DNA of 64,000 nucleotides from Pseudooceanicola sp. (GCA_002709085.1 PAPR01000062.1:1-64000); one strand, 5' to 3'. Numbered from the stretch's first letter, positions 28,162 to 37,232 are shown. Made by a program: numbers and translations. Notes: generated by a model from the sequence alone, not told the origin.

Positions 28162-29586
28162 GTGATTGGCAGGTTGGCCGAGGGCGTCGCCCGGCAGGTG
28201 GAATCGGTGGGCGATACGGTCTCGGGCGCGTTCTTTGAGCCGGTCATCCGGCTCGGCGTGACCGGGCTGGCGCGGTCGGGCAAGACGGTGTTCATCACCT
28301 CGCTGGTTGCAAACCTCCTGGACCGGGCGCGCATGCCGGGCCTCGTCGCGCAGGCGGACGGGCGGATCACCACCGCCTTTCTCCAGCCCCAGCCCGACGA
28401 CACCGTGCCCCGGTTCGAGTACGAGAGTCACCTCGCCGCGCTGACCTCGGCCAGCCCGCATTGGCCCGAAAGCACCCGCGCGGTGAGCGAGCTGCGCCTG
28501 TCGTTCAAGGTGCGTCCCGGCGGGCTTCTCGGCGGGCTTCAGGGACCGCGCGTCGTGCATCTCGACATCGTGGATTATCCCGGTGAATGGCTGCTCGACC
28601 TCGGGTTGATGGATCGCACCTACGCCGAATGGTCGCGCGAGATGCTGGAGCGGATCGCGCCGCGCGATGAGGCGGCGGGCTTTCTCGGTGTGATCGAGGG
28701 GTTTCGCGACAAGGGGACGTGGGAGGAAACCGACGCACAGACACTGGCGCGCGCCTATACCGGCTATCTGGAGGGCGCGCGGCTGGCGGGTTATTCCGAC
28801 CTGACGCCGGGACGTTTCCTGTTGCCCGGAGAGATGGCCGGCTCGCCCGCTTTGACCTTTGCGCCCCTCCGCCCCGAGGATCGCCCCGCCCGGCGCGGTC
28901 TCTGGCGCGAGATGGAGCGGCGCTATGACGCTTATAAATCGCAGGTGGCCAAGCCCTTCTTTCGCGATCACTTTGCCCGGATCGACCGGCAGGTGGTGCT
29001 GGTCGACACGCTCGGCGCGATCCACAAGGGGCCGCGCGCGATGGAGGATTTGCGCCAGACGCTTGGCGATATCCTCGGGGCGTTCCGACCGGGGCGAAAC
29101 CGCTTTCTCAGCCGGCTCCTGATGGGGCAGCGGGTGGAAAAAATCCTCTTTGCCGCGACCAAGGCGGATCATCTGCACCATTCCCAGCACAGCGCGCTGA
29201 CCGGGATCATGCAGGCGATGGTGCGCGACGCCGTCGATAGGGCGAAGTTCGCCGGGGCGCAGACGCAGGCGATGTCGATCGCCTCGATCCGCGCGACGGT
29301 CGAAGAGACGCTGCAACATGAGGGCGGGCCGCTCGATTGTGTGCGCGGCACGCTTTTGACACCCGAAGGTACGCGCGGACGGATGGCGGCGATGTATCCC
29401 GGCGAATTGCCCGAAGACCCGGCCCGCCTGCTGAATCCGGCCCGTGCCGGGCAGGACCGATGGCTGGACGGTGAATACGGTGTGATGAGCTTTGCGCCCG
29501 CCGTGCTGCGTCTGAAACCGGGCGAGGGGCCGCCGCATATCCGGCTGGACCGCGCGGCGCAGTTCCTGCTGGGGGATCGCCTGTGA
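28162..29586 (+). CDS. ycjX: YcjX family protein (P-loop, stress-associated)
   Basis: About 474 residues if started at GTG 28162 (VIGRLAEGVARQVESVGDTV). The P-loop is 'RLGVTGLARSGKTVFITSLVANLLD', and 'VHLDIVDYPGEWLLDLGLMDRTYAEW' carries the DxPG-like switch. The family is a P-loop NTPase linked in E. coli to the phage-shock regulon next to YcjF. Start is uncertain: the frame extends upstream to 28087, but no good Shine-Dalgarno sequence is seen at either place. The stop overlaps the next gene by four bases. Confidence 0.88.
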   Translation: MIGRLAEGVARQVESVGDTVSGAFFEPVIRLGVTGLARSGKTVFITSLVANLLDRARMPGLVAQADGRITTAFLQPQPDDTVPRFEYESHLAALTSASPHWPESTRAVSELRLSFKVRPGGLLGGLQGPRVVHLDIVDYPGEWLLDLGLMDRTYAEWSREMLERIAPRDEAAGFLGVIEGFRDKGTWEETDAQTLARAYTGYLEGARLAGYSDLTPGRFLLPGEMAGSPALTFAPLRPEDRPARRGLWREMERRYDAYKSQVAKPFFRDHFARIDRQVVLVDTLGAIHKGPRAMEDLRQTLGDILGAFRPGRNRFLSRLLMGQRVEKILFAATKADHLHHSQHSALTGIMQAMVRDAVDRAKFAGAQTQAMSIASIRATVEETLQHEGGPLDCVRGTLLTPEGTRGRMAAMYPGELPEDPARLLNPARAGQDRWLDGEYGVMSFAPAVLRLKPGEGPPHIRLDRAAQFLLGDRL

Positions 29587-30074
29587 GCGCCGCGCCGGAG
29601 CCAGCGCCAAAGTCGGCGCGTCAGGGCGATCTGGCGATCCGCAAGGCGCAGCCGCTGGATGCGGGCGTGGTCGGCGCGATCCTGAACCAGGCCTCCCGCG
29701 AGCACGCCTGGAAACCGCGCCTGCACAGCGAGGCCGAGGATATCTCCCACGCGGGGCTCTTGATCGACAACGATCTTGTCTGGCTGGCCGAGGACAACGC
29801 GGTGCGCGGTTTCCTAGCGCGTGAGGGCGGCTATGTGCATGCGCTTTACGTCGCGCGCGGCGCACGCGGACGCGGCATCGGGGCGCGGTTGATCCGGGCC
29901 GCGCAGGCGGTGGCCCCGAGGCTGGAGCTATATACCTTTGTGGCCAACACCGGCGCGCGCCGGTTCTACCAGCGCCACGGCTTTGTCGAGATCGACCGCT
30001 CGGACGGGGCGCGCAACGACGAGAATTTGCCCGACATCTATTTTGTCTGGGATGCGGAGGTGGCCCATGGCTGA
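29583..30074 (+). CDS. GNAT family N-acetyltransferase between ycjX and ycjF
   Basis: A 163-residue GNAT protein from GTG 29583. After a short disordered N-terminus comes 'LAIRKAQPLDAGVVGAILNQA', then the acetyl-CoA loop in 'VHALYVARGARGRGIGARLIRAAQ' (V/I-x-R-G-R-G-I-G) and 'LELYTFVANTGARRFYQRHGFVEIDRSDG'. Substrate is unknown. The gene overlaps ycjX by four bases and ycjF by eight bases, so the three are made together. Confidence 0.88.
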   Translation: MSAAPEPAPKSARQGDLAIRKAQPLDAGVVGAILNQASREHAWKPRLHSEAEDISHAGLLIDNDLVWLAEDNAVRGFLAREGGYVHALYVARGARGRGIGARLIRAAQAVAPRLELYTFVANTGARRFYQRHGFVEIDRSDGARNDENLPDIYFVWDAEVAHG

Positions 30075-31092
30075 CGAGACACGACGCGGTCCGGTGATGA
30101 TCGAGATGGAGAGCGACGGCCCCGGCCCGGCCGAGGCACCCCCGGTCCCCGATCTGCCCGGCGCAATCGAGGCGCCGAGCGGGCGGGCGATGCAACTGGC
30201 CGCGACGCTGGCGGCGCGGCGTCCGTCGCGCTTGGCGCGCTGGTTCTGGGGGTTGCTGGCGGCGCTGCTCTCGGTCGCCGTCACGGCGGCGGCGTGGAAT
30301 TTCGTCGTTTCGCTGGTGGCCAGCACCCCATGGCTCGGCTGGGCGGTGGCCGCGTTGTTCGTCGCCTTCGGGTTGGTCGTTCTGGCCATCGTCGTCAAGG
30401 AAATCGCCGCCTTTTCTCGCCTGTCGCGGATGGATGAATTGCACGCGCTGGCCGAAGTGGCGCTGGTGGAGGGCGATCTCTCAGAGGCGCGGGCCTACGC
30501 CGACCGTCTGGACGCGATGTATCGCCCGCGGGCAGAGATGCGCTGGCATCACGAACGGTTTGCCGAGCGCCGCGAAGAGCAATTCGACGCCGCCGCCCTG
30601 ATGGAACTGGCCGAGGCCGAGTTGATCGCGCCGCTTGACGCCGCCGCCCTGCGCGAGGTCGAGGCGGCGGCGCGTCAGGTGGCCGCCGTCACCGCGCTGG
30701 TGCCGCTGGCCTTTGCCGATGTGCTGGCGGCGATGACCAGCAATATTCGCATGATCCGGCGCATAGCGGAGGTCTACGGCGGGCGGTCCGGCACGCTCGG
30801 CTCTCTCCGGCTGACGCGGGCGGTGATGACGCATCTGGTAGCCACCGGCGCGGTGGCGGTCGGCGATGACATGGTCGGCTCTATGCTCGGGGGGAATGTG
30901 TTGGCAAAGCTATCTCGCCGCTTTGGCGAGGGGGTCGTCAACGGCGCGCTGACCGCACGGGTCGGAATCGCGGCGATGGAGGTCTGCCGCCCGATGCCCT
31001 TTGGCGCTGGCCGGCGACCGCGTGTCACGAGCGTGCTGCGGCGCGCGCTGACCGGATTGTTCGGGGATAAAGGCGAAGTTGACGCCGGCTGA
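30067..31092 (+). CDS. ycjF: YcjF family membrane protein (TIGR01620, DUF697)
   Basis: A 341-residue inner-membrane protein from ATG 30067. An acidic, Pro-rich N-terminus is followed by two membrane helices (about residues 59-79 and 88-110: FWGLLAALLSVAVTAAAWNFVVSL, LGWAVAALFVAFGLVVLAIVV). The soluble C-terminal part includes 'ALREVEAAARQVAAVTALVPLAFADVLAAMTSNIRMIRRIAEVYGGRSG', the DUF697 signature. The family is partner to YcjX. Overlap with the GNAT gene supports an operon. Confidence 0.9.
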   Translation: MADETRRGPVMIEMESDGPGPAEAPPVPDLPGAIEAPSGRAMQLAATLAARRPSRLARWFWGLLAALLSVAVTAAAWNFVVSLVASTPWLGWAVAALFVAFGLVVLAIVVKEIAAFSRLSRMDELHALAEVALVEGDLSEARAYADRLDAMYRPRAEMRWHHERFAERREEQFDAAALMELAEAELIAPLDAAALREVEAAARQVAAVTALVPLAFADVLAAMTSNIRMIRRIAEVYGGRSGTLGSLRLTRAVMTHLVATGAVAVGDDMVGSMLGGNVLAKLSRRFGEGVVNGALTARVGIAAMEVCRPMPFGAGRRPRVTSVLRRALTGLFGDKGEVDAG

Positions 31093-31171
31093 GGCGGGGC
31101 AAAACCTTCGCGCGTATTCAGATATTTTCACCAAGCAGGACGGGCAGGGACCGCGCAACGTGTTTCGCGGC

Positions 31172-31200
31172 TTTACCCTGTGGCGGGCTGGACCTATAAG
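31172..31200 (+). promoter_or_regulatory. Promoter candidate for the ileS leader
   Basis: TTTACC (31172-31177), a 17-base spacer and TATAAG (31195-31200). Transcription would begin near 31207, only about four bases before the leader ATG at 31211. A degenerate AGATATTT repeat element (31110-31131) lies upstream, just after the ycjF stop. Confidence 0.5.
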
Positions 31201-31210
31201 GCGGGCCAAG

Positions 31211-31258
31211 ATGGGATGCTTTGCGATCATCATTCGAATTATCAGCCCGGCGCTCTGA
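31211..31258 (+). CDS. Isoleucine-rich leader peptide upstream of ileS (attenuator candidate)
   Basis: A 15-codon ORF, MGCFAIIIRIISPAL, with five Ile codons in six positions (ATC ATC ATT CGA ATT ATC), 84 bases before ileS. CCCGGCG at its end (31246-31252) pairs exactly with CGCCGGG (31268-31274). The CGGG of the latter can instead pair with CCCG at 31291-31294. TCTGACAGACG occurs twice, once over the leader stop (31254-31264) and once 11 bases before the ileS ATG (31321-31331). An Ile run before the isoleucine-charging enzyme is what ribosome-stalling attenuation needs. The ORF is seen; the mechanism is inferred. No T-box is present. Confidence 0.65.
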   Translation: MGCFAIIIRIISPAL

Positions 31259-31342
31259 CAGACGAGCCGCCGGGTCAAGGCGTATGGATGCCCGCGCCGA
31301 TTTATCCCCTTTCCCGAATATCTGACAGACGGAACGCCCGAA

Positions 31343-34249
31343 ATGAGCGCCGAGACTCCCGACTACAAACAAACGCTGAACCTTCCCAAGACCGATTTCC
31401 CCATGCGAGCCGGATTGCCCAAGCGCGAGCCTGATTGGCTGGCCAAGTGGGAAAAGATCGGTGTCTATGACCGCCTGCGTGAAAAGGAGGGCCGCGCGCC
31501 CTTTGTGCTCCATGACGGCCCACCCTATGCCAACGGGCATTTGCACATCGGTCATGCGTTGAACAAAATTCTGAAAGATATGGTCGTGCGTTCACACCAG
31601 ATGATGGGCCATGACGCGCGCTATATCCCCGGTTGGGATTGTCACGGTCTTCCGATTGAATGGAAGATCGAAGAGCAGTACCGCAAAAAGGGCAAGAACA
31701 AGGACGACGTGCCTGTCGTCGATTTCCGTCAGGAATGCCGGTCTTTTGCCGAAGGCTGGGTCGATATCCAGCGCGAAGAATTCAAACGTCTGGGGATCAC
31801 CGGCAATTGGGAAAACCCTTATCTGACGATGGATTTCCACGCCGAACGTGTCATCGCCGAAGAATTCATGAAATTCCTGATGAACGGGTCGCTCTATCAG
31901 GGCTCGAAACCCGTGATGTGGTCGCCCGTTGAAAAGACCGCGCTGGCCGAGGCGGAGGTTGAGTACCACGACAAGGAGAGCTTTACCATTTGGGTGAAGT
32001 TCAAGGTCGTGGGCACGGGCGATGCGACGCTGGATTCCGCACAGGTGGTGATCTGGACCACGACCCCTTGGACCATGCCGTCTAACAAGGCGGTGGTTTA
32101 TGGCGAGAGCATCTCTTACGGGCTGTATGAGATCACCGGGCGACCCGAGGAATGCTGGGTCTCTATCGGGGATCGCTATATCCTGGCGGATGATCGCGCG
32201 GCCGATGTTTTGGGGCGCGCCCGTTTGGAAGAAGGCATGTATCGCCGATTGTGCGATGTGACCCAGGACGATCTGGCCAAGATTTCGTTGCATCACCCGC
32301 TGGCCGGGGCCGAAGGCTCCAATGGCGAATGGGATGACATCCGTGATTTCCGCGCCGCCGATTTCGTCACCGACACCGAAGGGACCGGGTTCGTGCATTG
32401 TGCGCCATCCCACGGGATGGAGGAATACGACCTTTATCGCGACCTCGGGATGTTGGAAAAAGTCATCACTTATAACGTGATGGACGACGGGTCGTTCCGT
32501 GCGGATTTGCCCTTCTTTGGGGGGAAATACATCCTGAACCGCAAGGGCGGCGAAGGGGATGCCAATAAGGCCGTGATCGACAAGCTGATCGAGGTTGGCG
32601 GTCTGCTGGCGCGTGGCAAGATCAAGCATAGCTATCCGCATTCATGGCGCTCCAAAGCGCCGATCATCTACCGCAACACGCCGCAGTGGTTCGCGGCCAT
32701 CGACAAGCCGGTTGGCGGAGATGACACCCATGGCAAAACCATCCGGGAACGGGCGCTGACCAGCATCGATAGTCTCGTGAAATGGCATCCGCAGACGGGG
32801 CGTAACCGTTTGTATTCGATGATCGAATCCCGTCCCGACTGGGTGCTGTCACGACAGCGCGCCTGGGGTGTACCGCTGACCTGTTTCGTGAAGAAGGGCG
32901 CTTTGCCGACCGACGCGGATTATCTGCTGCGCGATGACGCCGTAAACGCCCGTATCGCGGAGGCCTTTGAGACCGAGGGCGCGGATGTCTGGTACGCCGA
33001 GGGGGCGAAGGACCGCTTCATCGCCGATGCCGCGGACCCGGAGGCCTATGAGCAGGTGTTCGACGTGCTCGACGTGTGGTTCGATAGCGGCTCGACCCAC
33101 GCCTTTGTGCTGCGCGACCGCGCGGACGGGGCTGCGGACGGGATCGCGGATGTCTACCTCGAAGGGACCGACCAGCATCGCGGCTGGTTCCACTCCTCGA
33201 TGTTGCAGGCCTGCGGCACCAAGGGGCGCGCGCCTTACCGCAACGTGGTGACGCACGGCTTCACGCTGGATGCCAAGGGCAACAAGATGTCCAAATCGCT
33301 TGGCAATACCATCGTGCCCGAGAAGGTGGTCAAGGAATACGGCGCCGATATCCTGCGGCTCTGGGTGGCGCAGGCGGATTATTCGGCCGATCAGCGCATC
33401 GGGCCGGAGATCCTCAAGGGCGTCGCGGACAGCTACCGGCGGTTGCGCAACACCATGCGTTTCCTGCTCGGCTCGCTCAACGGTTTTGACGAGGCCGATC
33501 GCGTGGCCCCCGAAGAGATGCCGGAACTGGAACGTTGGGTGCTGCACCGTCTGGCCGAGCTCGATGACGTCGTGCGCGAGGGCTATGCCAGCTACAACTT
33601 CCAGTCGATGTTCCAGGCGGTCTTCAACTTTGCCACGGTGGAGCTTTCGGCCTTCTACTTCGACATCCGCAAGGACGCGCTTTACTGCGACGGTGACACG
33701 TTGCGGGCGAAATCGGCGCGCACGGTTCTCGACATCCTGTTCCACCGCCTGACGACATGGCTCGCCCCGGTGCTGGTCTTCACGATGGAGGAGGTCTGGC
33801 TGGAACGCTTCCCCGGTGAGGGCTCCTCGATCCACCTCGTCGATTTTCCCGAGACCCCGGCGGCATGGCGCGACGCGGCGCTGGCGCAGAAATGGGGTCG
33901 CGTCCGCCAAGCCCGGCGCGCGGTCACGGCGGCGCTGGAGATCCAGCGCACGGACAAGGTGATCGGCGCCTCGCTGGAGGCCGCGCCGCTGGTCCATATC
34001 GCTGAGCCCGAGATGCTGGAGGCGCTGAAATCCGTCGCCTTCGAGGACATCTGCATCACCTCGGACATCGACCTCACCGGCGATCCCGCCCCGGACGAGG
34101 CCTTCCGCCTGCCCGAGGTGCCGGGCGTCGCCGTGGTCTTTGAACGCGCCGAGGGCGAGAAATGCCAGCGCTGCTGGAAGATCCGCCCCGATGTCGGCAC
34201 TCATACCCATGCCGGGACCTGCGCGCGCTGTGACGCCGCACTCGGTTGA
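31343..34249 (+). CDS. ileS: Isoleucyl-tRNA synthetase
   Basis: A 968-residue class I synthetase. HIGH motif in 'DGPPYANGHLHIGHALNKILKDM' (about residue 56 onward), editing domain with 'WTTTPWTMPSNKAVVYG', KMSKS at about residues 648-652 ('[28 protein letters not shown]') and a C-terminal zinc site 'CQRCWKIRPDV' with 'CARC'. Full length for the family. The gene stands alone behind its Ile-rich leader, and trpE(G) follows after 271 bases with its own leader. Confidence 0.97.
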   Translation: MSAETPDYKQTLNLPKTDFPMRAGLPKREPDWLAKWEKIGVYDRLREKEGRAPFVLHDGPPYANGHLHIGHALNKILKDMVVRSHQMMGHDARYIPGWDCHGLPIEWKIEEQYRKKGKNKDDVPVVDFRQECRSFAEGWVDIQREEFKRLGITGNWENPYLTMDFHAERVIAEEFMKFLMNGSLYQGSKPVMWSPVEKTALAEAEVEYHDKESFTIWVKFKVVGTGDATLDSAQVVIWTTTPWTMPSNKAVVYGESISYGLYEITGRPEECWVSIGDRYILADDRAADVLGRARLEEGMYRRLCDVTQDDLAKISLHHPLAGAEGSNGEWDDIRDFRAADFVTDTEGTGFVHCAPSHGMEEYDLYRDLGMLEKVITYNVMDDGSFRADLPFFGGKYILNRKGGEGDANKAVIDKLIEVGGLLARGKIKHSYPHSWRSKAPIIYRNTPQWFAAIDKPVGGDDTHGKTIRERALTSIDSLVKWHPQTGRNRLYSMIESRPDWVLSRQRAWGVPLTCFVKKGALPTDADYLLRDDAVNARIAEAFETEGADVWYAEGAKDRFIADAADPEAYEQVFDVLDVWFDSGSTHAFVLRDRADGAADGIADVYLEGTDQHRGWFHSSMLQACGTKGRAPYRNVVTHGFTLDAKGNKMSKSLGNTIVPEKVVKEYGADILRLWVAQADYSADQRIGPEILKGVADSYRRLRNTMRFLLGSLNGFDEADRVAPEEMPELERWVLHRLAELDDVVREGYASYNFQSMFQAVFNFATVELSAFYFDIRKDALYCDGDTLRAKSARTVLDILFHRLTTWLAPVLVFTMEEVWLERFPGEGSSIHLVDFPETPAAWRDAALAQKWGRVRQARRAVTAALEIQRTDKVIGASLEAAPLVHIAEPEMLEALKSVAFEDICITSDIDLTGDPAPDEAFRLPEVPGVAVVFERAEGEKCQRCWKIRPDVGTHTHAGTCARCDAALG

Positions 34250-34270
34250 TCATGGCTTGGGACGGGGTGG

Positions 34271-34292
34271 CTTCATCTCGTCCCAAATACTC
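34271..34292 (-). repeat. 22-bp intergenic element, copy 1
   Basis: On the minus strand: GAGTATTT, six bases (GGGACG), AGATGAAG. It lies 21 bases after the ileS stop. Same 8-6-8 layout as copies at 40324, 45519, 45571 and 48409. Confidence 0.6.
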
Positions 34293-34341
34293 AAATCCGA
34301 CGCGGGCCACCACGCCTGAGGGTGGGGCCGCGCGTCATCGG

Positions 34342-34370
34342 TTTACATCGCACCCCCGCCTTGCTAAGCC
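34342..34370 (+). promoter_or_regulatory. Promoter candidate for the trp leader
   Basis: TTTACA (34342-34347), 17 bases, then TAAGCC (34365-34370). The -35 is a five-of-six match to TTGACA, while the -10 is weak. The predicted transcript would start near 34377, some 22 bases before the leader ATG. Confidence 0.4.
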
Positions 34371-34398
34371 ACTGGCGTTGGACAAAAAGGGGCGTGCC

Positions 34399-34452
34399 AT
34401 GACCGGCATCCTTTGGCAGGGGCACCAGATCGGAGGGCGATGGCGCGGGTGA
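34399..34452 (+). CDS. trpL: Trp leader peptide upstream of trpE(G)
   Basis: A 17-codon ORF, MTGILWQGHQIGGRWRG, with Trp at 6 and 15, preceded by AAAAAGGGG six bases before the ATG. The Trp codon three before the stop recalls the placement in E. coli TrpL (GWWRTS). Three alternative stems follow: GCGCGG (34443-34448) with CCGTCGC (34454-34460, one bulge); CCGTCGC with GCGGCGG (34480-34486, one G-U pair); and GCGGCGGCC (34480-34488) with GGCC-T-GCCGC (34492-34501). That is a 1:2, 2:3, 3:4 set. Rhizobial trpE(G) is known to be attenuated in this way, so the call has a precedent. Confidence 0.65.
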   Translation: MTGILWQGHQIGGRWRG

Positions 34453-34479
34453 TCCGTCGCTGACCCTTTCCCTGTTCCT

Positions 34480-34501
34480 GCGGCGGCCACTGGCCTGCCG
34501 C
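34480..34501 (+). terminator. Attenuator hairpin before trpE(G)
   Basis: GCGGCGGCC-ACT-GGCC-T-GCCGC forms nine base pairs with one bulged T and a three-base loop, ending 19 bases before the trpE(G) ATG. The tail is CCCTTGTACG and not a run of T, so it may need help to terminate, or may act by hiding the start region. An upstream segment (34454-34460) can compete for its left arm. Confidence 0.5.
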
Positions 34502-34520
34502 CCCTTGTACGAGACCCAGA

Positions 34521-36683
34521 ATGACCGATCTTACTTACCGAACCGACGGCGGCCTGACCATCACGCGCCGCGAGGTGCCTGCCGATTATCACCGTGACAC
34601 CGACCGGCTGGCGGAGCAGCTCGATTCACATCGCGGCGCGTTGTTTTCATCGAATTACGAATATCCGGGCCGCTACACCCGTTGGGAATTCGGCTTTTCC
34701 GAGCCTCCCGTGGTGGTGGAGGCACGCGGCCGCCAGATGCGCATCGCCGCGCTCAATCCGCGCGGGCGTGTCCTGCTAACGATGATGCGCGACGTGGTCG
34801 AAGGCTTGCCAGAGGTGGTGGATTTCACCGCTGCCGAGGAACAGTTCGATCTGCGCATCGCCGAACCCGACCGGGTCTATAACGAAGAGGAACGCTCTCG
34901 CGCGCCCTCGGTTTTCACGGTCCTGCGCGCCCTCGTGGGGCATTTCAAATCGGATGAGGATCACCACCTCGGCCTTTACGGTGGCTTTGGCTATGACCTC
35001 GCATTCCAGTTCGAACCGATCGAATTCCACCTCGAACGGCCCGCGGATCAGCGTGATCTCGTGCTTTTTCTAGCTGACGATCTGCTGGTGGCGGATCATT
35101 ACTCCGCCAGTGCCGTGCGCTATCGCTACGAGTTTTCCGACGGCACGCAGCGCACCGACGGGTTGAGCGGCGGCGGCGAAGAGGTCGCCTTTCAGCGCGG
35201 ACGCCAGGATGTGCCGCGCGGCGATCACCAGCCCGGCGAATATGCCGAACTCGTTAAGGAGGCCAAGAAAAGCTTCGTGCGCGGCGATCTCTTTGAGGTT
35301 GTGCCGGGGCAGGTGTTTTACGAACCCTGCAAGGACAGCCCCTCGGCCATCTTCAAGCGGTTGAAAAAGATTAATCCCGCCCCCTTCGGTTTCATCATGA
35401 ACCTCGGCGACAGCGAATATCTGGTGGGCGCCAGCCCCGAGATGTTCGTGCGCGTCACCGGGCGGCGGGTCGAAACCTGCCCGATTTCCGGCACCATCAA
35501 GCGCGGCGCGGATGCTATCGAGGACAGCGAACAGATCCTCAAGCTCTTGCAATCCAAGAAGGACGAGAGCGAACTGACCATGTGTTCCGACGTCGATCGA
35601 AACGACAAGAGCCGGGTGTGTGACCCCGGTTCCGTCCGCGTCATCGGTCGGCGTCAGATCGAGATGTATTCACGCCTGATCCACACCGTCGATCATATCG
35701 AGGGGCGGCTGCGCGCCGGGATGGACGCCTTTGACGCCTTTCTCAGCCACGCATGGGCGGTGACGGTGACGGGCGCGCCCAAGCTCTGGGCGATGCGGTT
35801 CATCGAAAAGCACGAGAAATCGACGCGTTTCTGGTATGGTGGGGCCATCGGGGCCATCGGCTTTGACGGCGACATGAACACCGGACTGACCCTGCGCACC
35901 ATCCGGATCAAGGATGGCGTGGCCGAGGTGCGCGCCGGCGCGACCCTGCTTTATGACAGCGACCCCGACGAGGAAGAGGCCGAGACCGAGCTGAAGGCCA
36001 GCGCCATGCGCGCCGCCATTCGCGGCGATGTCGCCAGCAATGAGCGGGGCGGCGATGATTGGCGCCTTGCGAAAGGCAAGGGGCGGCGCATTCTGCTGGT
36101 CGATCACGAAGACAGCTTTGTGCACACGCTGGCCAATTATTTTCGTCAAACCGGGGCCGAAGTGCTGACGACACGGTCGCCGGTGGATGAAGAGGTCTTT
36201 GCCGAATTCCGTCCCGATCTGGTGGTTTTGTCGCCGGGGCCGGGGACACCTGGCGATTTCGATTGCAGCGCGACACTCGACAAGGCGCTTGCGCGCAATT
36301 TGCCGGTTTTCGGGGTTTGCCTCGGAATGCAGGCGATTGCCGAACATTTCGGTGCGGATTTGATCCAGCTCGACGTGCCGATGCATGGCAAACCGTCGCG
36401 GGTCGATGTGTGCGATCCCGGATTGGTCTTTGACGGATTGCCGGACCAGGTGACCATCGGGCGCTATCATTCCCTGCACACAAAGCCAGAAACCTTGCCG
36501 GATGTTTTACGTGTGACGGCGACCACGGCTGATGGCGTCATTATGGGATTGCAACATCGCGATCTGCCGGTTGCGGCTGTGCAATTCCATCCTGAATCGA
36601 TCATGTCGCTGGGTCAGGACGCGGGCATTCGGATGATCGAAAACGTCGTCAGTCTACTCGTTGCACGGAACACGTCACAATAA
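34521..36683 (+). CDS. trpE(G): Fused anthranilate synthase TrpE(G)
   Basis: A 720-residue protein joining the chorismate-using subunit (about residues 1-505; '[16 protein letters not shown]', '[25 protein letters not shown]', '[23 protein letters not shown]') to a glutamine amidotransferase (about 520-720). The amidotransferase Cys is about residue 600 in '[15 protein letters not shown]', and the His-x-Glu lies in '[10 protein letters not shown]'. Fused forms of this type (TIGR01815) are known from rhizobia and other alphaproteobacteria. It makes anthranilate from chorismate and glutamine. No other trp gene is near. A leader peptide lies before it and a terminator after it. Confidence 0.95.
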   Translation: MTDLTYRTDGGLTITRREVPADYHRDTDRLAEQLDSHRGALFSSNYEYPGRYTRWEFGFSEPPVVVEARGRQMRIAALNPRGRVLLTMMRDVVEGLPEVVDFTAAEEQFDLRIAEPDRVYNEEERSRAPSVFTVLRALVGHFKSDEDHHLGLYGGFGYDLAFQFEPIEFHLERPADQRDLVLFLADDLLVADHYSASAVRYRYEFSDGTQRTDGLSGGGEEVAFQRGRQDVPRGDHQPGEYAELVKEAKKSFVRGDLFEVVPGQVFYEPCKDSPSAIFKRLKKINPAPFGFIMNLGDSEYLVGASPEMFVRVTGRRVETCPISGTIKRGADAIEDSEQILKLLQSKKDESELTMCSDVDRNDKSRVCDPGSVRVIGRRQIEMYSRLIHTVDHIEGRLRAGMDAFDAFLSHAWAVTVTGAPKLWAMRFIEKHEKSTRFWYGGAIGAIGFDGDMNTGLTLRTIRIKDGVAEVRAGATLLYDSDPDEEEAETELKASAMRAAIRGDVASNERGGDDWRLAKGKGRRILLVDHEDSFVHTLANYFRQTGAEVLTTRSPVDEEVFAEFRPDLVVLSPGPGTPGDFDCSATLDKALARNLPVFGVCLGMQAIAEHFGADLIQLDVPMHGKPSRVDVCDPGLVFDGLPDQVTIGRYHSLHTKPETLPDVLRVTATTADGVIMGLQHRDLPVAAVQFHPESIMSLGQDAGIRMIENVVSLLVARNTSQ

Positions 36684-36716
36684 AGTCTGTCCTCTGAGGG
36701 CGTTATGTCCATATCG

Positions 36717-36747
36717 AAAATGCCCGGCTTTGTGTCGGGCATTTTTT
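36717..36747 (+). terminator. Rho-independent terminator after trpE(G)
   Basis: AAAATGCCCG (36717-36726) pairs with CGGGCATTTT (36736-36745) around a nine-base loop and is followed by further T residues. A clear intrinsic terminator 34 bases after the stop. Confidence 0.9.
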
Positions 36748-36896
36748 ATATTGGCGTCACGGCAGAAATTCGACTGATACAAATTGAAACTTGCGATTCC
36801 GGTAACAGGTATTTAACGAATAGGATTGAAAGTGTGTCTGGTTACGAAAATTCCGCCGCCTGTTTCGCGGCTTTCATCAAAAAGCAAGAGGAACGG

Positions 36897-37220
36897 ATGA
36901 CGACAGTTAACCTGAATGAGATGTCTCTGGACGAGTTGAAGGCGCTGCGAAAAGACGTCGACGCTGCAATCAAGAACTATGAGAGCCGCAAGAAGAAAGC
37001 CGCTCTCGCCGAATTGGAGGCCAAGGCCGCCGAGTTGGGGTTCAACCTGAATGATCTGACCGGAAGCGGCGGACGCTCACGCAAGATCAACCCGCCCAAA
37101 TTCCGGCACCCCGAGAATCCCGAATTGACGTGGAGCGGGCGCGGACGTCAACCTGATTGGTACAAGGAACAGATCAGCGCCGGTCGCGACCCCGAAGATA
37201 TGAAGATCGCCAAGTCCTAA
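36897..37220 (+). CDS. H-NS family nucleoid-associated protein (HvrA/Spb-like)
   Basis: A 107-residue protein from ATG 36897 (AGAGGAACGG upstream). The N-terminal half is a coiled coil for dimerisation (MSLDELKALRKDVDAAIKNYESRKKKAALAELEAKAAELG). A linker follows, and then the DNA-binding motif 'NPELTWSGRGRQPDWYKEQISAG', which matches the H-NS 'TWxGRGRxPxW' core. In Rhodobacter the relatives HvrA and Spb act on photosynthesis genes; here the targets are unknown. It has its own promoter region (36748-36896), which is AT-richer than the rest, as often with self-regulated H-NS genes. Confidence 0.9.
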   Translation: MTTVNLNEMSLDELKALRKDVDAAIKNYESRKKKAALAELEAKAAELGFNLNDLTGSGGRSRKINPPKFRHPENPELTWSGRGRQPDWYKEQISAGRDPEDMKIAKS

Positions 37221-37232
37221 TTGCGAGGTCCT

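Noticed and set aside
31093-31343. T-box riboswitch before ileS
   Set aside because: No T-box sequence or specifier loop layout is seen, and T-boxes are not expected in this lineage. A peptide leader explains the region better.
34246-34452. 68-codon frame between ileS and trpE(G)
   Set aside because: It starts in the ileS stop region and its only supported part is the last 17 codons, which I call as the Trp leader with its own Shine-Dalgarno sequence.
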